This document shows positions 8,823 to 17,168 of a stretch of DNA of 64,000 nucleotides, in pieces. Source of the stretch: Pontibacter sp. Tf4 (GTDB taxonomy: Bacteria; Bacteroidota; Bacteroidia; Cytophagales; Hymenobacteraceae). Each line of letters starts with the position of its first letter. Positions within the stretch are counted from its first letter, which is position 1. The translations under genes and the position numbers were made by a program. Under the pieces are notes generated by a model. It was not told the DNA's origin and made no database searches. It saw only the letters and a program-made list of their open reading frames with translations. The stretch is taken from contig NZ_JACKZC010000002.1 of NCBI RefSeq assembly GCF_014212495.1, forward strand, positions 62,001-126,000, written 5' to 3'.

Positions 8823-9932
8823 TTACGCCACTATTAGTTGCTGCAGGGCTTTCTGTAAGCGTCCCAGGGCCAGTACCAGTTCTTGCTCTTCTACGGCAAA
8901 CGACATGCGCACATGGCCCTTGCCGCCAAACAGGTCGCCGTTGGCAACTATAAGCTGATAGTCCTGCTGCAGGTAATGTACCAGGTCGGCGGTGGTTGCA
9001 ATGGTTTTGCCTGCCGGTGTTTTGCTGCCAATGTAGTAGCTCAGGTCCGGGAAAAAGTAATAGGCGCCATCGGGCTCCATAAAGCGCACATGCGGAATGG
9101 CTTCGAGGCCGGCCTTCATGAGCTGCCGGTGCCGGGTAAGAACGGGTAGCATGGGGTAGAGGGCGTTTTGTTGCTGTTGCAGCGTGGCCAGGGCGGCATC
9201 CTGTATAAACATGCTCACACCCGAAAAAGTACTGGACTGGAAATCGGTGCACTTTGCAACTATAGTTTCCGGCCCCACCATATACCCGATGCGCCAGCCT
9301 GACATGGCAAAGTTCTTAGAGAAGCCGTTGACAACTATCGTTCTTTCCGGCGGCCCCTGGCAGGCAAGGGCAGAAGTAAAAGGCTTGCCGTAAGTATCAA
9401 GGTCATATATTTCATCGCTTATCAGGTAAAGGTCCGGGTAATCCTGCAGCAGGGCGAGCATAGCTTCTACTTCAGGTTTGGTATAGATACGGCCGGTAGG
9501 GTTGGCAGGGTTGGTTAAAAGTAAGATCCTGCTTTTAGAGGTCAGTGCCTTTCGTACTTGTTGGGCATCCAGGCTATAGTTGTGCTGGGGTGTGGTTTCA
9601 ATTGTTACCAGTTTGCCTTTGGTGTACTTCAGCAGTTCATAAAAGCCGAACCAGGCCGGCGTGGGTATCACCACTTCGTCGCCCTCGCGCAGGAGCACGG
9701 AAAACAAGTTGAAAAGTGCCTGTTTGGTGCCTGGCGTCACTACTACCTGCTCTGGCTTTACTTTTATGCCATCGTGCTGGTAACGGTCTGCTATGGCCTG
9801 GCGTAATTCCGGGCTGCCTGCTGCGGGGCCATAGTAGGTTTTGCCCTGGTGCAGGGCGGAAATGGCAGCGGCAATAGCAACAGCAGGGCTTCTAAAGTAG
9901 CTTGCTCCGGAAGCAAGGTTCAGTTCGGTCAT
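8823..9932 (-). CDS. Class I/II PLP-dependent aminotransferase, linked to ergothioneine genes
   Basis: 369 residues. Fold type I aminotransferase with NPANPTG (141-147), SDEIYD (172-177) and the PLP lysine K206 in NGFSKNFAMSGWRIGY. Closest in pattern to aspartate/aromatic aminotransferases. Its start overlaps the egtD stop by four bases, so it is co-translated with egtD. In the classical pathway the last step (C-S lyase EgtE) is also a PLP enzyme; whether this protein takes that role or one in histidine or thiol metabolism is open. The substrate is not evident. Confidence 0.85.
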   Translation of the reverse strand: MTELNLASGASYFRSPAVAIAAAISALHQGKTYYGPAAGSPELRQAIADRYQHDGIKVKPEQVVVTPGTKQALFNLFSVLLREGDEVVIPTPAWFGFYELLKYTKGKLVTIETTPQHNYSLDAQQVRKALTSKSRILLLTNPANPTGRIYTKPEVEAMLALLQDYPDLYLISDEIYDLDTYGKPFTSALACQGPPERTIVVNGFSKNFAMSGWRIGYMVGPETIVAKCTDFQSSTFSGVSMFIQDAALATLQQQQNALYPMLPVLTRHRQLMKAGLEAIPHVRFMEPDGAYYFFPDLSYYIGSKTPAGKTIATTADLVHYLQQDYQLIVANGDLFGGKGHVRMSFAVEEQELVLALGRLQKALQQLIVA

Positions 9933-10936
9933 TGTTCAGGCTGGTATAAAATATCTGCAAAGTATTTCTTTTTATCCTGAAAAACAGATTTTACACGCAG
10001 CCCATGGCGGGCGCCTAATTGCTCAGCCTGTGCTAAAGTAAACTTGCAGGAATTTTCGGTATGAATGGCTTCCCAGGGCTGTAGATGAAATGTTTGCCCG
10101 GGAGCGGCCTGTAAAGTTATAGTTTGCGCTGCCTGGCTTACAAGATAACTTCGCATAACGCCTTCCTGCGGGTCGTACAAAGCAAAATGCCTGAAATTAT
10201 CAACGGGGATATTGCCGCCCAGTTCCCGGTTAATGCGGTGGAGCAGGTTCAGGTTAAAGGCTGCTGTTACGCCTGCAGCATCGTTATACGCGCTCAGGAT
10301 TGTATCCGGGTCTTTGTGCAGGTCAATGCCCATCAGCAGCATATCCTGTTGCTGCATGTAGCTGCGGAGCTGCTGTATAAAATCTTCCTGTTCCTGTGTG
10401 GTAAAATTGCCGATGTTGGAGCCTAAGAACAGCAACACTTTTCTGCCGGGTTTATTTTTGTTTAGCCAGTCTAAAGCCGTAGAATAATCGCCGACTACGC
10501 CGTGTACTTTTAAACCGGGCATTTCCTGGTGAAGCGTTTCCAGCAGTCCGGTTATGGCATCTCCCGAAATATCTACCGGCACGTATTCAAATTCAGCCTG
10601 CCTGCCAAGCAGCTCGTGTAGCAACGTTTTCGTTTTCAGAGCATCGCCGGCACCCAGGTCTATCAGGCAGAAAGGGCCGTTGGCTGCGAAAGCCGAAGCT
10701 ATAGTTGCGCCATGGGTCTTCAGCAATTCGTGCTCAGCACGGGTCAGGTAATACTCCGGCAAATGCATGATCTGCTGGAAAAGCCTGCTTCCTGCTGCAT
10801 CATAAAAGTAACGGGAGGAGAGGTGCTTTACCGGCTGGCTGAGGCCCTGTATCACATCCTGTAAAAATAAATTCTGCTGTAGGTTTTCAGCATGTTGTAT
10901 GCTGAGGTCAGTTATAGGAAGGGTAGAAGTCGTCAT
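9929..10936 (-). CDS. egtD: L-histidine N-alpha-methyltransferase EgtD
   Basis: 335 residues, the usual EgtD length (~320). SAM-binding motif LIDLGAGDALKTK (about 91-103), and the family stretches LSSRYFYDAAGSRLFQQIMHLPEYYLTRAEHELL and FLGSNIGNFTTQEQEDFIQQLR. The enzyme trimethylates histidine to hercynine with three SAM, the first step of ergothioneine synthesis, in the cytoplasm. It sits seven bases after egtB and overlaps the aminotransferase gene, forming a compact operon. Confidence 0.94.
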   Translation of the reverse strand: MTTSTLPITDLSIQHAENLQQNLFLQDVIQGLSQPVKHLSSRYFYDAAGSRLFQQIMHLPEYYLTRAEHELLKTHGATIASAFAANGPFCLIDLGAGDALKTKTLLHELLGRQAEFEYVPVDISGDAITGLLETLHQEMPGLKVHGVVGDYSTALDWLNKNKPGRKVLLFLGSNIGNFTTQEQEDFIQQLRSYMQQQDMLLMGIDLHKDPDTILSAYNDAAGVTAAFNLNLLHRINRELGGNIPVDNFRHFALYDPQEGVMRSYLVSQAAQTITLQAAPGQTFHLQPWEAIHTENSCKFTLAQAEQLGARHGLRVKSVFQDKKKYFADILYQPEQ

Positions 10937-10942
10937 GTAGTT

Positions 10943-12208
10943 TTATCTGTTTGCCAGTCTGATACCGTTGAACTGCCACCGCTTATCCGGGTGGAAAAAG
11001 TTACGGTACGTGGTTCGGATGTGGTTAGAAGGGGTGGCATAGGAGCCGCCGCGCAGCACCATCTGGTTTATCATAAATTTGCCGTTGTATTCGCCCAGCG
11101 CTCCTTCCGCTTTCGAGAAACCCGGGTACGGATGGTAGGCACTATAGGTCCATTCCCAGGCATCGCCGTATAGTTGCTGCATACCGTCTATAGTTGGGTC
11201 CGCGGGCTGCGGTTCTGAAATGGCTTTGTCTGCAAAATTGCCTTTGGCGGGTGGGTAGGCCTGGGTGGTGGCTTCCCATTCAAACTCGGTCAGTAAGCGT
11301 TTGCCGGCCCAGTTGGCATAGGCATCTGCTTCGTAAAAACTGATGTGGGTGACCGGGTCGTTGGGGTTTACATCCTGCAGGCCGTGCAGGGTAAAGCGCT
11401 TCCAGGTGTTGTCCTGTTTTACCCAGTATAGCGGGGCCTGTAGTTGCTGCGTTTTTACCATTGCAAAGCCCTCATCCAGCCAGTGCCTGAAATCCGTGTA
11501 GCCGCCATCCTCCATAAATGCAAGGTATTCTGCATTGGTCACCAGCCGGTTCATTACCTGCAGGTCCTGTATCAGCACTTCGTGCACGCCCAGTTCGTTA
11601 TCAAAACAAAACTCATTGCCCTGGTAGCCGATCTGGTAAATACCGCCTGGTACCTCTGAATAAGTTGCAGGCACAGCCTTAACTATAGTTTGAGCTGGCG
11701 CAGGTGTATAGGCTGGCAACAGCGGGTTGGTGCTGAGAATGTATTTGATGTCGGTGAGCAGGAGCTCCTGGTGCTGTTGTTCGTGCTGAAGCCCTAATTC
11801 CAGTACATGTAGCATGGCACCAACTATAGCATCGTCCGGGTTTTGAAGCAGCTTTTGCATATGCTCGTTTACATAAGCCCGGTAACTATAGATGTCGCGG
11901 AGCGGAGGCCGTGTAAGGGTGCTGCGTTCGTGGCGCTGCACGCGGTTGCCTACGCTGTTATAATAAGAATTGAACAGGAAACTATAGTTCGGGTGGAACA
12001 GCTTATAGCCGGGTAGGTACGGCTTCAGCACAAATTCCTCGAAAAACCACGTTGTATGTGCCATGTGCCATTTCGGAGGGCTTACATCTACTATAGGTTG
12101 CACCACGGTATCTTCGGGCTCCAGGGGCCTGCAGATGGTTTCGGTCTGGGTGCGTATGGTAGTAAACCGCTGGAGGGTGCTGGTCAGGTCGGTGATGGTT
12201 TGTTTCAT
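10943..12208 (-). CDS. egtB: Ergothioneine biosynthesis enzyme EgtB
   Basis: 421 residues from the ATG at 12206-12208; an upstream in-frame ATG at 12244 adds 12 unlikely residues. The N-terminal DinB-like domain has the iron ligands H51 (HMAHTTWF) and H142/H146 in HEQQHQE, the HX3HXE motif. The C-terminal formylglycine-generating-enzyme-like domain starts near GGIYQIGYQGNEFCFDNE and ends in GGSYATPSNHIRTTYRNFFHPDKRWQFNGIRLA. EgtB is an iron oxygenase that couples a thiol donor to hercynine. The donor (gamma-glutamylcysteine or cysteine) cannot be read here, but no egtA or egtC gene is adjacent. Confidence 0.94.
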   Translation of the reverse strand: MKQTITDLTSTLQRFTTIRTQTETICRPLEPEDTVVQPIVDVSPPKWHMAHTTWFFEEFVLKPYLPGYKLFHPNYSFLFNSYYNSVGNRVQRHERSTLTRPPLRDIYSYRAYVNEHMQKLLQNPDDAIVGAMLHVLELGLQHEQQHQELLLTDIKYILSTNPLLPAYTPAPAQTIVKAVPATYSEVPGGIYQIGYQGNEFCFDNELGVHEVLIQDLQVMNRLVTNAEYLAFMEDGGYTDFRHWLDEGFAMVKTQQLQAPLYWVKQDNTWKRFTLHGLQDVNPNDPVTHISFYEADAYANWAGKRLLTEFEWEATTQAYPPAKGNFADKAISEPQPADPTIDGMQQLYGDAWEWTYSAYHPYPGFSKAEGALGEYNGKFMINQMVLRGGSYATPSNHIRTTYRNFFHPDKRWQFNGIRLANR

Positions 12209-12329
12209 TTGTTGGGTGCCGGGCAGGCTGTTTTGTATACCCACCGGAGTTAGATGTACGTAAAAACCGCAGCAAAGGCACTATTTCTGAATGGAAATAC
12301 GATATTTGTATCAAACAACCTGTCCTGTT

Positions 12330-13400
12330 ATGGCCTTACAATGCTCCGTTATACCGCATACATTGCATTTTAAATTTGATGCCCGTACGTCGCGTGGCGC
12401 CATTTCGGAGCACCAGGTATACTATATAAAACTATGGCAATCAGGCACGCCCGAATTGGTAGGTGTAGGAGAATGTGCTCCTTTGGCCGGTTTAAGCATC
12501 GACCATCGCCCGGATCTGGTGCAAAAGCTGGAACAGGTAAGCCGCCAACTCAACCAACTGCAGCTCTTAACTATAAATTTAAACGAAGTTATCACCCGGC
12601 TCGAACTACAAGAGTGGCCTGCCATCCGGTTTGCCATAGAAACGGCCTGGCTGGACCTGCAGAACGGCGGCAGCAAAGTTATCTTTCAGAATGATTTCAG
12701 TGCCGGTAAAGCTGGCATTCCAATCAACGGGCTGGTGTGGATGGGAGAGAAGGCTTTTATGCAAGAGCAGATAACCCAGAAACTGGCGCAAGGCTATAGT
12801 TGCCTGAAACTGAAGATCGGGAGCCTGGACTTTACAACCGAACTGGAATTGTTGCAGCAGATACGCGAAACTGCTCCGGCTTCAGAGCTAACCATTCGGG
12901 TAGATGCCAATGGTGCCTTCGCTCCGCAGGAGGCTTTCAAAAAGCTGGAGCGCCTCGCTAAATACGACATCCATAGCATAGAGCAACCTATAAAGCAGGG
13001 GCAGTGGCAGCAAATGGCCGAACTTTGCAGCTACACACCCATCCCCATTGCCCTGGACGAGGAACTGATAGGCGTACAGCAACTACAGGAACATCAGCAG
13101 CTGCTGGAAACTATAAAACCGCAATATATCATCTTAAAACCGACTTTAGTAGGCGGGCTGCAGGCCAGCGCAGACTGGATAAACTTAGCCGAAAACTATA
13201 GGATAGGCTGGTGGATGACCTCTGCGCTTGAATCAAATATCGGATTGAATGCCATCAGTCAGTTTACTGCCAACTATAGCCTGGACATGCCGCAGGGACT
13301 GGGCACCGGGCAACTGTACCACAACAACATTGCCTCGCCATTGCAGATAGCACAGGGGCAGCTCTGGTATAAGGAGGGGCAGCGTTGGGGCGAACTATAG
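12330..13400 (+). CDS. menC: o-Succinylbenzoate synthase MenC
   Basis: 356 residues from ATG 12330; an in-frame ATG at 12291 is possible but would add 13 atypical residues. Enolase superfamily barrel: catalytic KxK in LKLKIGS, the metal triad in RVDANGAF, SIEQP and ALDEEL, and the later lysine in YIILKPTLVGG. The combination VGVGECAPL and WWMTSALESNIGLNAISQF is typical of MenC in Bacteroidota, which makes o-succinylbenzoate for menaquinone; a dipeptide epimerase is the alternative. The stop codon TAG lies inside a copy of the dispersed motif (GAACTATAG). Other men genes are not in the window. Confidence 0.88.
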   Translation: MALQCSVIPHTLHFKFDARTSRGAISEHQVYYIKLWQSGTPELVGVGECAPLAGLSIDHRPDLVQKLEQVSRQLNQLQLLTINLNEVITRLELQEWPAIRFAIETAWLDLQNGGSKVIFQNDFSAGKAGIPINGLVWMGEKAFMQEQITQKLAQGYSCLKLKIGSLDFTTELELLQQIRETAPASELTIRVDANGAFAPQEAFKKLERLAKYDIHSIEQPIKQGQWQQMAELCSYTPIPIALDEELIGVQQLQEHQQLLETIKPQYIILKPTLVGGLQASADWINLAENYRIGWWMTSALESNIGLNAISQFTANYSLDMPQGLGTGQLYHNNIASPLQIAQGQLWYKEGQRWGEL

Positions 13401-14096
13401 TTACAGGTACTTTTCCAGCAGGATCTGTTTTACCTGGGCCATGCCGGTGCTGGCTTTATCTTCTATTAAATACAGGTTAGGCCGCTTGCGCATCTGGGGC
13501 AGGTTCGGGTCAACCACAAATACGGGCACATCTTCGGGCACCAGATCCACGAGCCCGGCTGCCGGGTAAACCACCAGCGAGGTGCCTACTACCAGAAAGA
13601 TATCGGCCTGCAGGGTTTCTTCTATGGCTTTCTCCATGAGTGGCACCGGCTCCCCGAACCACACAATGTTGGGTCGTAGCTGCGAGCCGCGCTCACATTT
13701 ATCACCTTTCTTCAGTTCCCAGCCGGTAATGGGGTACACCAGTTTTTCGTCCAGGGTGCTGCGGCTCTCGAACAGTTTGCCATGCAGGTGAATTACATTT
13801 GTAGAGCCCGCCCGCTCGTGCAGGTCATCTACGTTCTGGGTAATGATGCGCACATCAAAGTGCTTTTCCAGTTCGGCCAGAAGGGTATGGCCGGCGTTTG
13901 GTTTTACATCTGCTGCATTCTTACGGCGCTGGTTATAAAAGTCCAGTACCAGTTCCGGGTTTTTGCGCCAGCCCTGCGGCGAAGCCACTTCCATAACATC
14001 GTATCCTTCCCAAAGGCCGTTCGCATCCCGGAAGGTAGCAATGCCACTTTCAGCACTGATGCCGGCCCCAGTCAGGACCACCAGTTTTTTCTCCAT
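13401..14096 (-). CDS. cobB: Sir2-family NAD-dependent protein deacylase
   Basis: 231 residues. Sirtuin motifs in order: GAGISAESGIATFRDANGLWEGYDVMEVASPQGW (about 10-43), TQNVDDLHERAGSTNVIHLHG with the catalytic histidine, LRPNIVWFGEPVP and VVGTSLVVYPAAGL. Class III sirtuins of this kind remove acetyl or succinyl groups from lysines using NAD+. Zinc cysteines appear reduced: only CERG is visible where CxxC pairs would be, as in other short bacterial forms. It converges on menC with no base between the two stops. Confidence 0.93.
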   Translation of the reverse strand: MEKKLVVLTGAGISAESGIATFRDANGLWEGYDVMEVASPQGWRKNPELVLDFYNQRRKNAADVKPNAGHTLLAELEKHFDVRIITQNVDDLHERAGSTNVIHLHGKLFESRSTLDEKLVYPITGWELKKGDKCERGSQLRPNIVWFGEPVPLMEKAIEETLQADIFLVVGTSLVVYPAAGLVDLVPEDVPVFVVDPNLPQMRKRPNLYLIEDKASTGMAQVKQILLEKYL

Positions 14097-14476
14097 CGGT
14101 TAAGGATCAGTTGGTTATAGTTTAATGTGTATAGTCTGCAAACAGGTTATACGGCAGCACCCTGCTACCTGATATAACTATGCAGGGATAAGGTTTTTAA
14201 AATACTTTCCCGGGCAATTATAGCGGCAAAAACGCTTATAAGTATAGTTTCAGGCAAATATAGTTAGTTGTGAATGTTTATAAATATTTCAATATTTAAT
14301 TTGTGTTTTAAAAAACAGCCGATTAAATTGCATTACTTCAATTAAAAGGAATTGTAATCTTTTAAAGATAAATTGAAGCCTGAAATGAGATTGCCACTTA
14401 TGGAATTATACTTGCAAAAGAACGGTTTAAGCTGGCATACTATTTGGTTTTCTACTGTAAACAAAACTTTTAGCCG
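14097..14476. other. AT-rich intergenic region with no gene
   Basis: About 380 bases between the divergent sirtuin gene and a small membrane-protein gene. It is AT-rich from 14270 on and holds several copies of the TATAGTT-type motif. It must contain promoters for both flanking genes, but I find no box pair with convincing spacing. Confidence 0.5.
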
Positions 14477-14722
14477 ATGTTAGATCTTCTTAACTTTGTA
14501 GCGTTATCCGGTGTTTTTAATGTGTTGTTCTTCTGGTACGCTTCTACCAAAATGAAATCCAAAGCCGACCCGGTTAAAACGCTTATTGTATCTTTTGTAT
14601 TTTCGATCCCGCTAAGCTTCCTGCTGATAGGGGTATACACCACCATGCTGATCTATGCCGCTAAAACCGGCGCCAGCGAAGATGCCATGTGGGAATACAT
14701 GGAACAGGAAGAACTGCAGTAA
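14477..14722 (+). CDS. Small two-helix membrane protein of unknown function
   Basis: 81 residues with two predicted membrane helices (about 4-22 and 36-62) separated by a basic loop KMKSKADPVK, and an acidic C-terminus. No family recognised. It is followed after 48 bases by a clear intrinsic terminator, which supports it as a real single-gene unit. Confidence 0.6.
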   Translation: MLDLLNFVALSGVFNVLFFWYASTKMKSKADPVKTLIVSFVFSIPLSFLLIGVYTTMLIYAAKTGASEDAMWEYMEQEELQ

Positions 14723-14770
14723 CCTATTTCGCCTCCGATCTCTTACAGTTAGTTTTAGAAAAATATCACA

Positions 14771-14798
14771 ACGACAGCTCCCAAAGCTGTCGTTTTTT
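14771..14798 (+). terminator. Rho-independent terminator
   Basis: Perfect 9-bp stem ACGACAGCT / AGCTGTCGT, 5-base loop, then TTTTT. Downstream of the 81-residue membrane protein gene. Confidence 0.85.
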
Positions 14799-14807
14799 GT
14801 TTGTTTA

Positions 14808-15745
14808 CCTCACCCCAGCCCTCTCCTAAAAACAGGAGAGGGAGATTGTTTGAATCAGGATTTACAGGATTAGGGGATTTACATGATTATGGAATTTTCA
14901 GGATTAGGGCTTTGGCTATAGTTTTATAGTTGCCCGTTTTTGCTGGCGCGGGTTTGTAACCCGTGCCTAACTATGGTGTTGAGTTTGTAACTCAACTGGC
15001 TCGTTAGAGACAGAAATGTCTGAACTGGGATTAATGGTGATGAGAGGATTTTCAGGATTCGTGCTTTTGCTATAATTCAGGCCATAGTTTCATATGTAAT
15101 GCTTTAACACCCCTGTAGTCCCCTCAAGGGGACAATCTCTGCCGTTACCCTTTCTCAAGCTATAGTTCTATAGGTACAGACCACGAACAGGGCAGGTTTA
15201 CCTGTCCCTACGGAACTACAACCACGAGAAAAACCGATCTGCTCAAGCTAAGAGCAAGTATAGACAACTATAGATATAGCTTAGCTATCGAAAGATCTCA
15301 GTCTTTGGGTTGAGCGCCTTGGCAGGTTCCGGTGCCGATAGGCAGCGCGACGTAGGAGCGCGGGAAGCTGGCACCGCGCGATGCCCGAAGACGGGGCCTC
15401 CCGGCCTCAGAGGGAGCCAGGCTAACTATAGAACTATAGGTAATTAGAGCTCCCAGGATTGGAAGATGCTATAGAACAACGACTCGTTTCAAGTTGCAAC
15501 TATAGTTAACTATAGCACCAGACGCTAGCAGGAGCTGCGCACACTGCTAGGTCATTACAAACTACAGGCTGAGATAGATTTCTCACTAAGTTCGAAATGA
15601 CAAAAGAGAGGAAATGAACTATAGGATACATAAGGTCACTCGGCTGCGCTCGACATGACAATTAGAGAAACTATAGCCAGAGCCAGGGTTACTGGTAAGC
15701 CTGTCCCTGCCGGGCCAGTTTAGTCAGGAGACTAAACACCATTGT
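14808..15745 (+). repeat. Composite intergenic repeat, copy A
   Basis: Gene-free region made of modules that recur at 29.2-29.9, 53.5-54.1 and 57.0-57.6 kb. In order: CAGGATT tracts near 14851-14910; short inverted repeats around 14814-14843 and 15118-15141; AGGTTTACCTGTCCCTACGG near 15202; the core 15284-15422 (TCTTTGGGTTGAGCGCCTT, later CGCGATGCCCGAAGACGGGG); AGCTCCCAGGATT near 15449; GAGATAGATTTCTCAC near 15571; a CTCGACATGAC end near 15648; AGGAGACTAAACACC near 15727. Between 14881 and 15840 I count 13 CTATAG hexamers. No ORF of note. Confidence 0.8.
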
Positions 15746-15845
15746 AAGTCACTAGCAGAATGCTCGCGCAGCATCCGATTGCACAAAAGCTAACTATAGA
15801 ACTATAGCATTCAACGGGAAAGGGGATAACTTACTAAAGAAAATA

Positions 15846-17165
15846 CTACGACAGAATATTTACAGCATCACGGTTGATAAGCGTAGTACCAGCATACCGG
15901 TTTTCCCTCGGTCCATTCTCCAGCTTTAAAACACCTCTGGGACAAACATGCGCGCAAATACCACAACCCACACACGACGAGCGGATGATCGGTTCGCCTT
16001 GTTGAGCGTACCAGCGGACATCGATTCCCATTTCGCAATACGTAGAGCAGTTGCCACATGAAATACACTGACCGCCGTTAGTTGTGATACGGAACCGCGA
16101 GAAATGCTTTTGCAGCAGGCCCAGGTAAGCCGCCATCGGGCAACCGAAACGGCACCACACCCGGTTACCAAGAATAGGGTAAAAGCCCACACCAACTACC
16201 CCGGAAAAAATAGAGCCGATAAAAAATCCATAGGCGCTCGAAAAGCCACCGGATAAATCGCCGAACAGCGTGCCACCCGACCAGGAATTAGCCCAGAGCA
16301 GGAGCGTGGTAATGATCACAAACCCCAGGATAGGATAGATGATGGCAACTTCCCATTGCCAGGCTTTGCGGCTATTGTCGGAGAGATGGCGGTATGGGTC
16401 GCCGGCGGTTTCGGCGAGGCCGCCGCAGCCGCACACCCAGGAGCAATACCAGCGCTTGCCGTAAAAATAAGTAAGTACCGGCGTGGCTATAAAAGATATA
16501 ACAGCACCCCAGAACACCATAAATACGCCCAACGCGGCACCATTGTCTATCAGATACCCCACGGTGCCCGGAAAAAGGTAGTCGTATTTGAGTGGCCAGA
16601 AATAGCTGAAATAAAACTCCGGCTGGTTAAATGCCAAAAGCAGGCCAGGCAACAGAAAAGCAAAGCCCAACTGGAAAAATATCACCGAGCAGGTACGGAT
16701 AAGGTGGTAGCGGTTGTTGCGGTATTTGAGCAGGGCGTAAACTCCCATCAGCAGTACAGCCAGGGTATACAGTGCCCCATACACAAACCAATGGTCCGAT
16801 GGTTTATTGCGCAGCCACTGGCTAAGCGGTTCGAAAGCAAGAATAAGGCCCTGCAGGGTTTCTGGGAACCAGTACAAAAGCACATAAAAGCCCGTCAGAA
16901 CTACGCCCAGCAGCCACGCCGACCAGCCACGCGAGGTAGCATCCTGTTGCCAGAGCTGGTTATTTTGCTGTGCCACGTGTGCCTGCAACCGGTCCGGAAC
17001 TATAACGCATAAGCTGCCAACTATAAGCAAGCCAATGCCGCTCCAACCCCAGAGTACAGGATCGGTATAGGGGTAGGCAACTATGCAAGTAATAAGGCAT
17101 AGGATGCTGACGGCCAGCAGGGTATAGCCGGTGTAGATGAAGTATGAATTTAGCTTGCGGTGCAT
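15846..17165 (-). CDS. NosR/NapH-like membrane polyferredoxin
   Basis: 439 residues. Six or more membrane helices cover residues ~10-320. RWYCSWVCGCGGLAETAGDP and NRVWCRFGCPMAAYLGLLQK are the paired CxxxCP-type motifs of the NosR/NapH/CcoG group. Two [4Fe-4S] ferredoxin motifs follow at the C-terminus: CISCGNCSTYCEMG and CVGCGICAHVCPRG. Such proteins move electrons between the quinone pool and periplasmic or cytoplasmic partners. The FAD oxidoreductase gene upstream ends three bases before this start, so the two probably work as one electron-transfer unit. No nitrous oxide or nitrate reductase genes are near. Confidence 0.85.
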   Translation of the reverse strand: MHRKLNSYFIYTGYTLLAVSILCLITCIVAYPYTDPVLWGWSGIGLLIVGSLCVIVPDRLQAHVAQQNNQLWQQDATSRGWSAWLLGVVLTGFYVLLYWFPETLQGLILAFEPLSQWLRNKPSDHWFVYGALYTLAVLLMGVYALLKYRNNRYHLIRTCSVIFFQLGFAFLLPGLLLAFNQPEFYFSYFWPLKYDYLFPGTVGYLIDNGAALGVFMVFWGAVISFIATPVLTYFYGKRWYCSWVCGCGGLAETAGDPYRHLSDNSRKAWQWEVAIIYPILGFVIITTLLLWANSWSGGTLFGDLSGGFSSAYGFFIGSIFSGVVGVGFYPILGNRVWCRFGCPMAAYLGLLQKHFSRFRITTNGGQCISCGNCSTYCEMGIDVRWYAQQGEPIIRSSCVGCGICAHVCPRGVLKLENGPRENRYAGTTLINRDAVNILS

Positions 17166-17168
17166 AGG

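Noticed and set aside
14808-15745. CRISPR array or IS element in the repeat-rich gap
   Set aside because: Modules are not evenly spaced identical repeats, and there is no transposase or terminal inverted repeat with target duplication that I can see.
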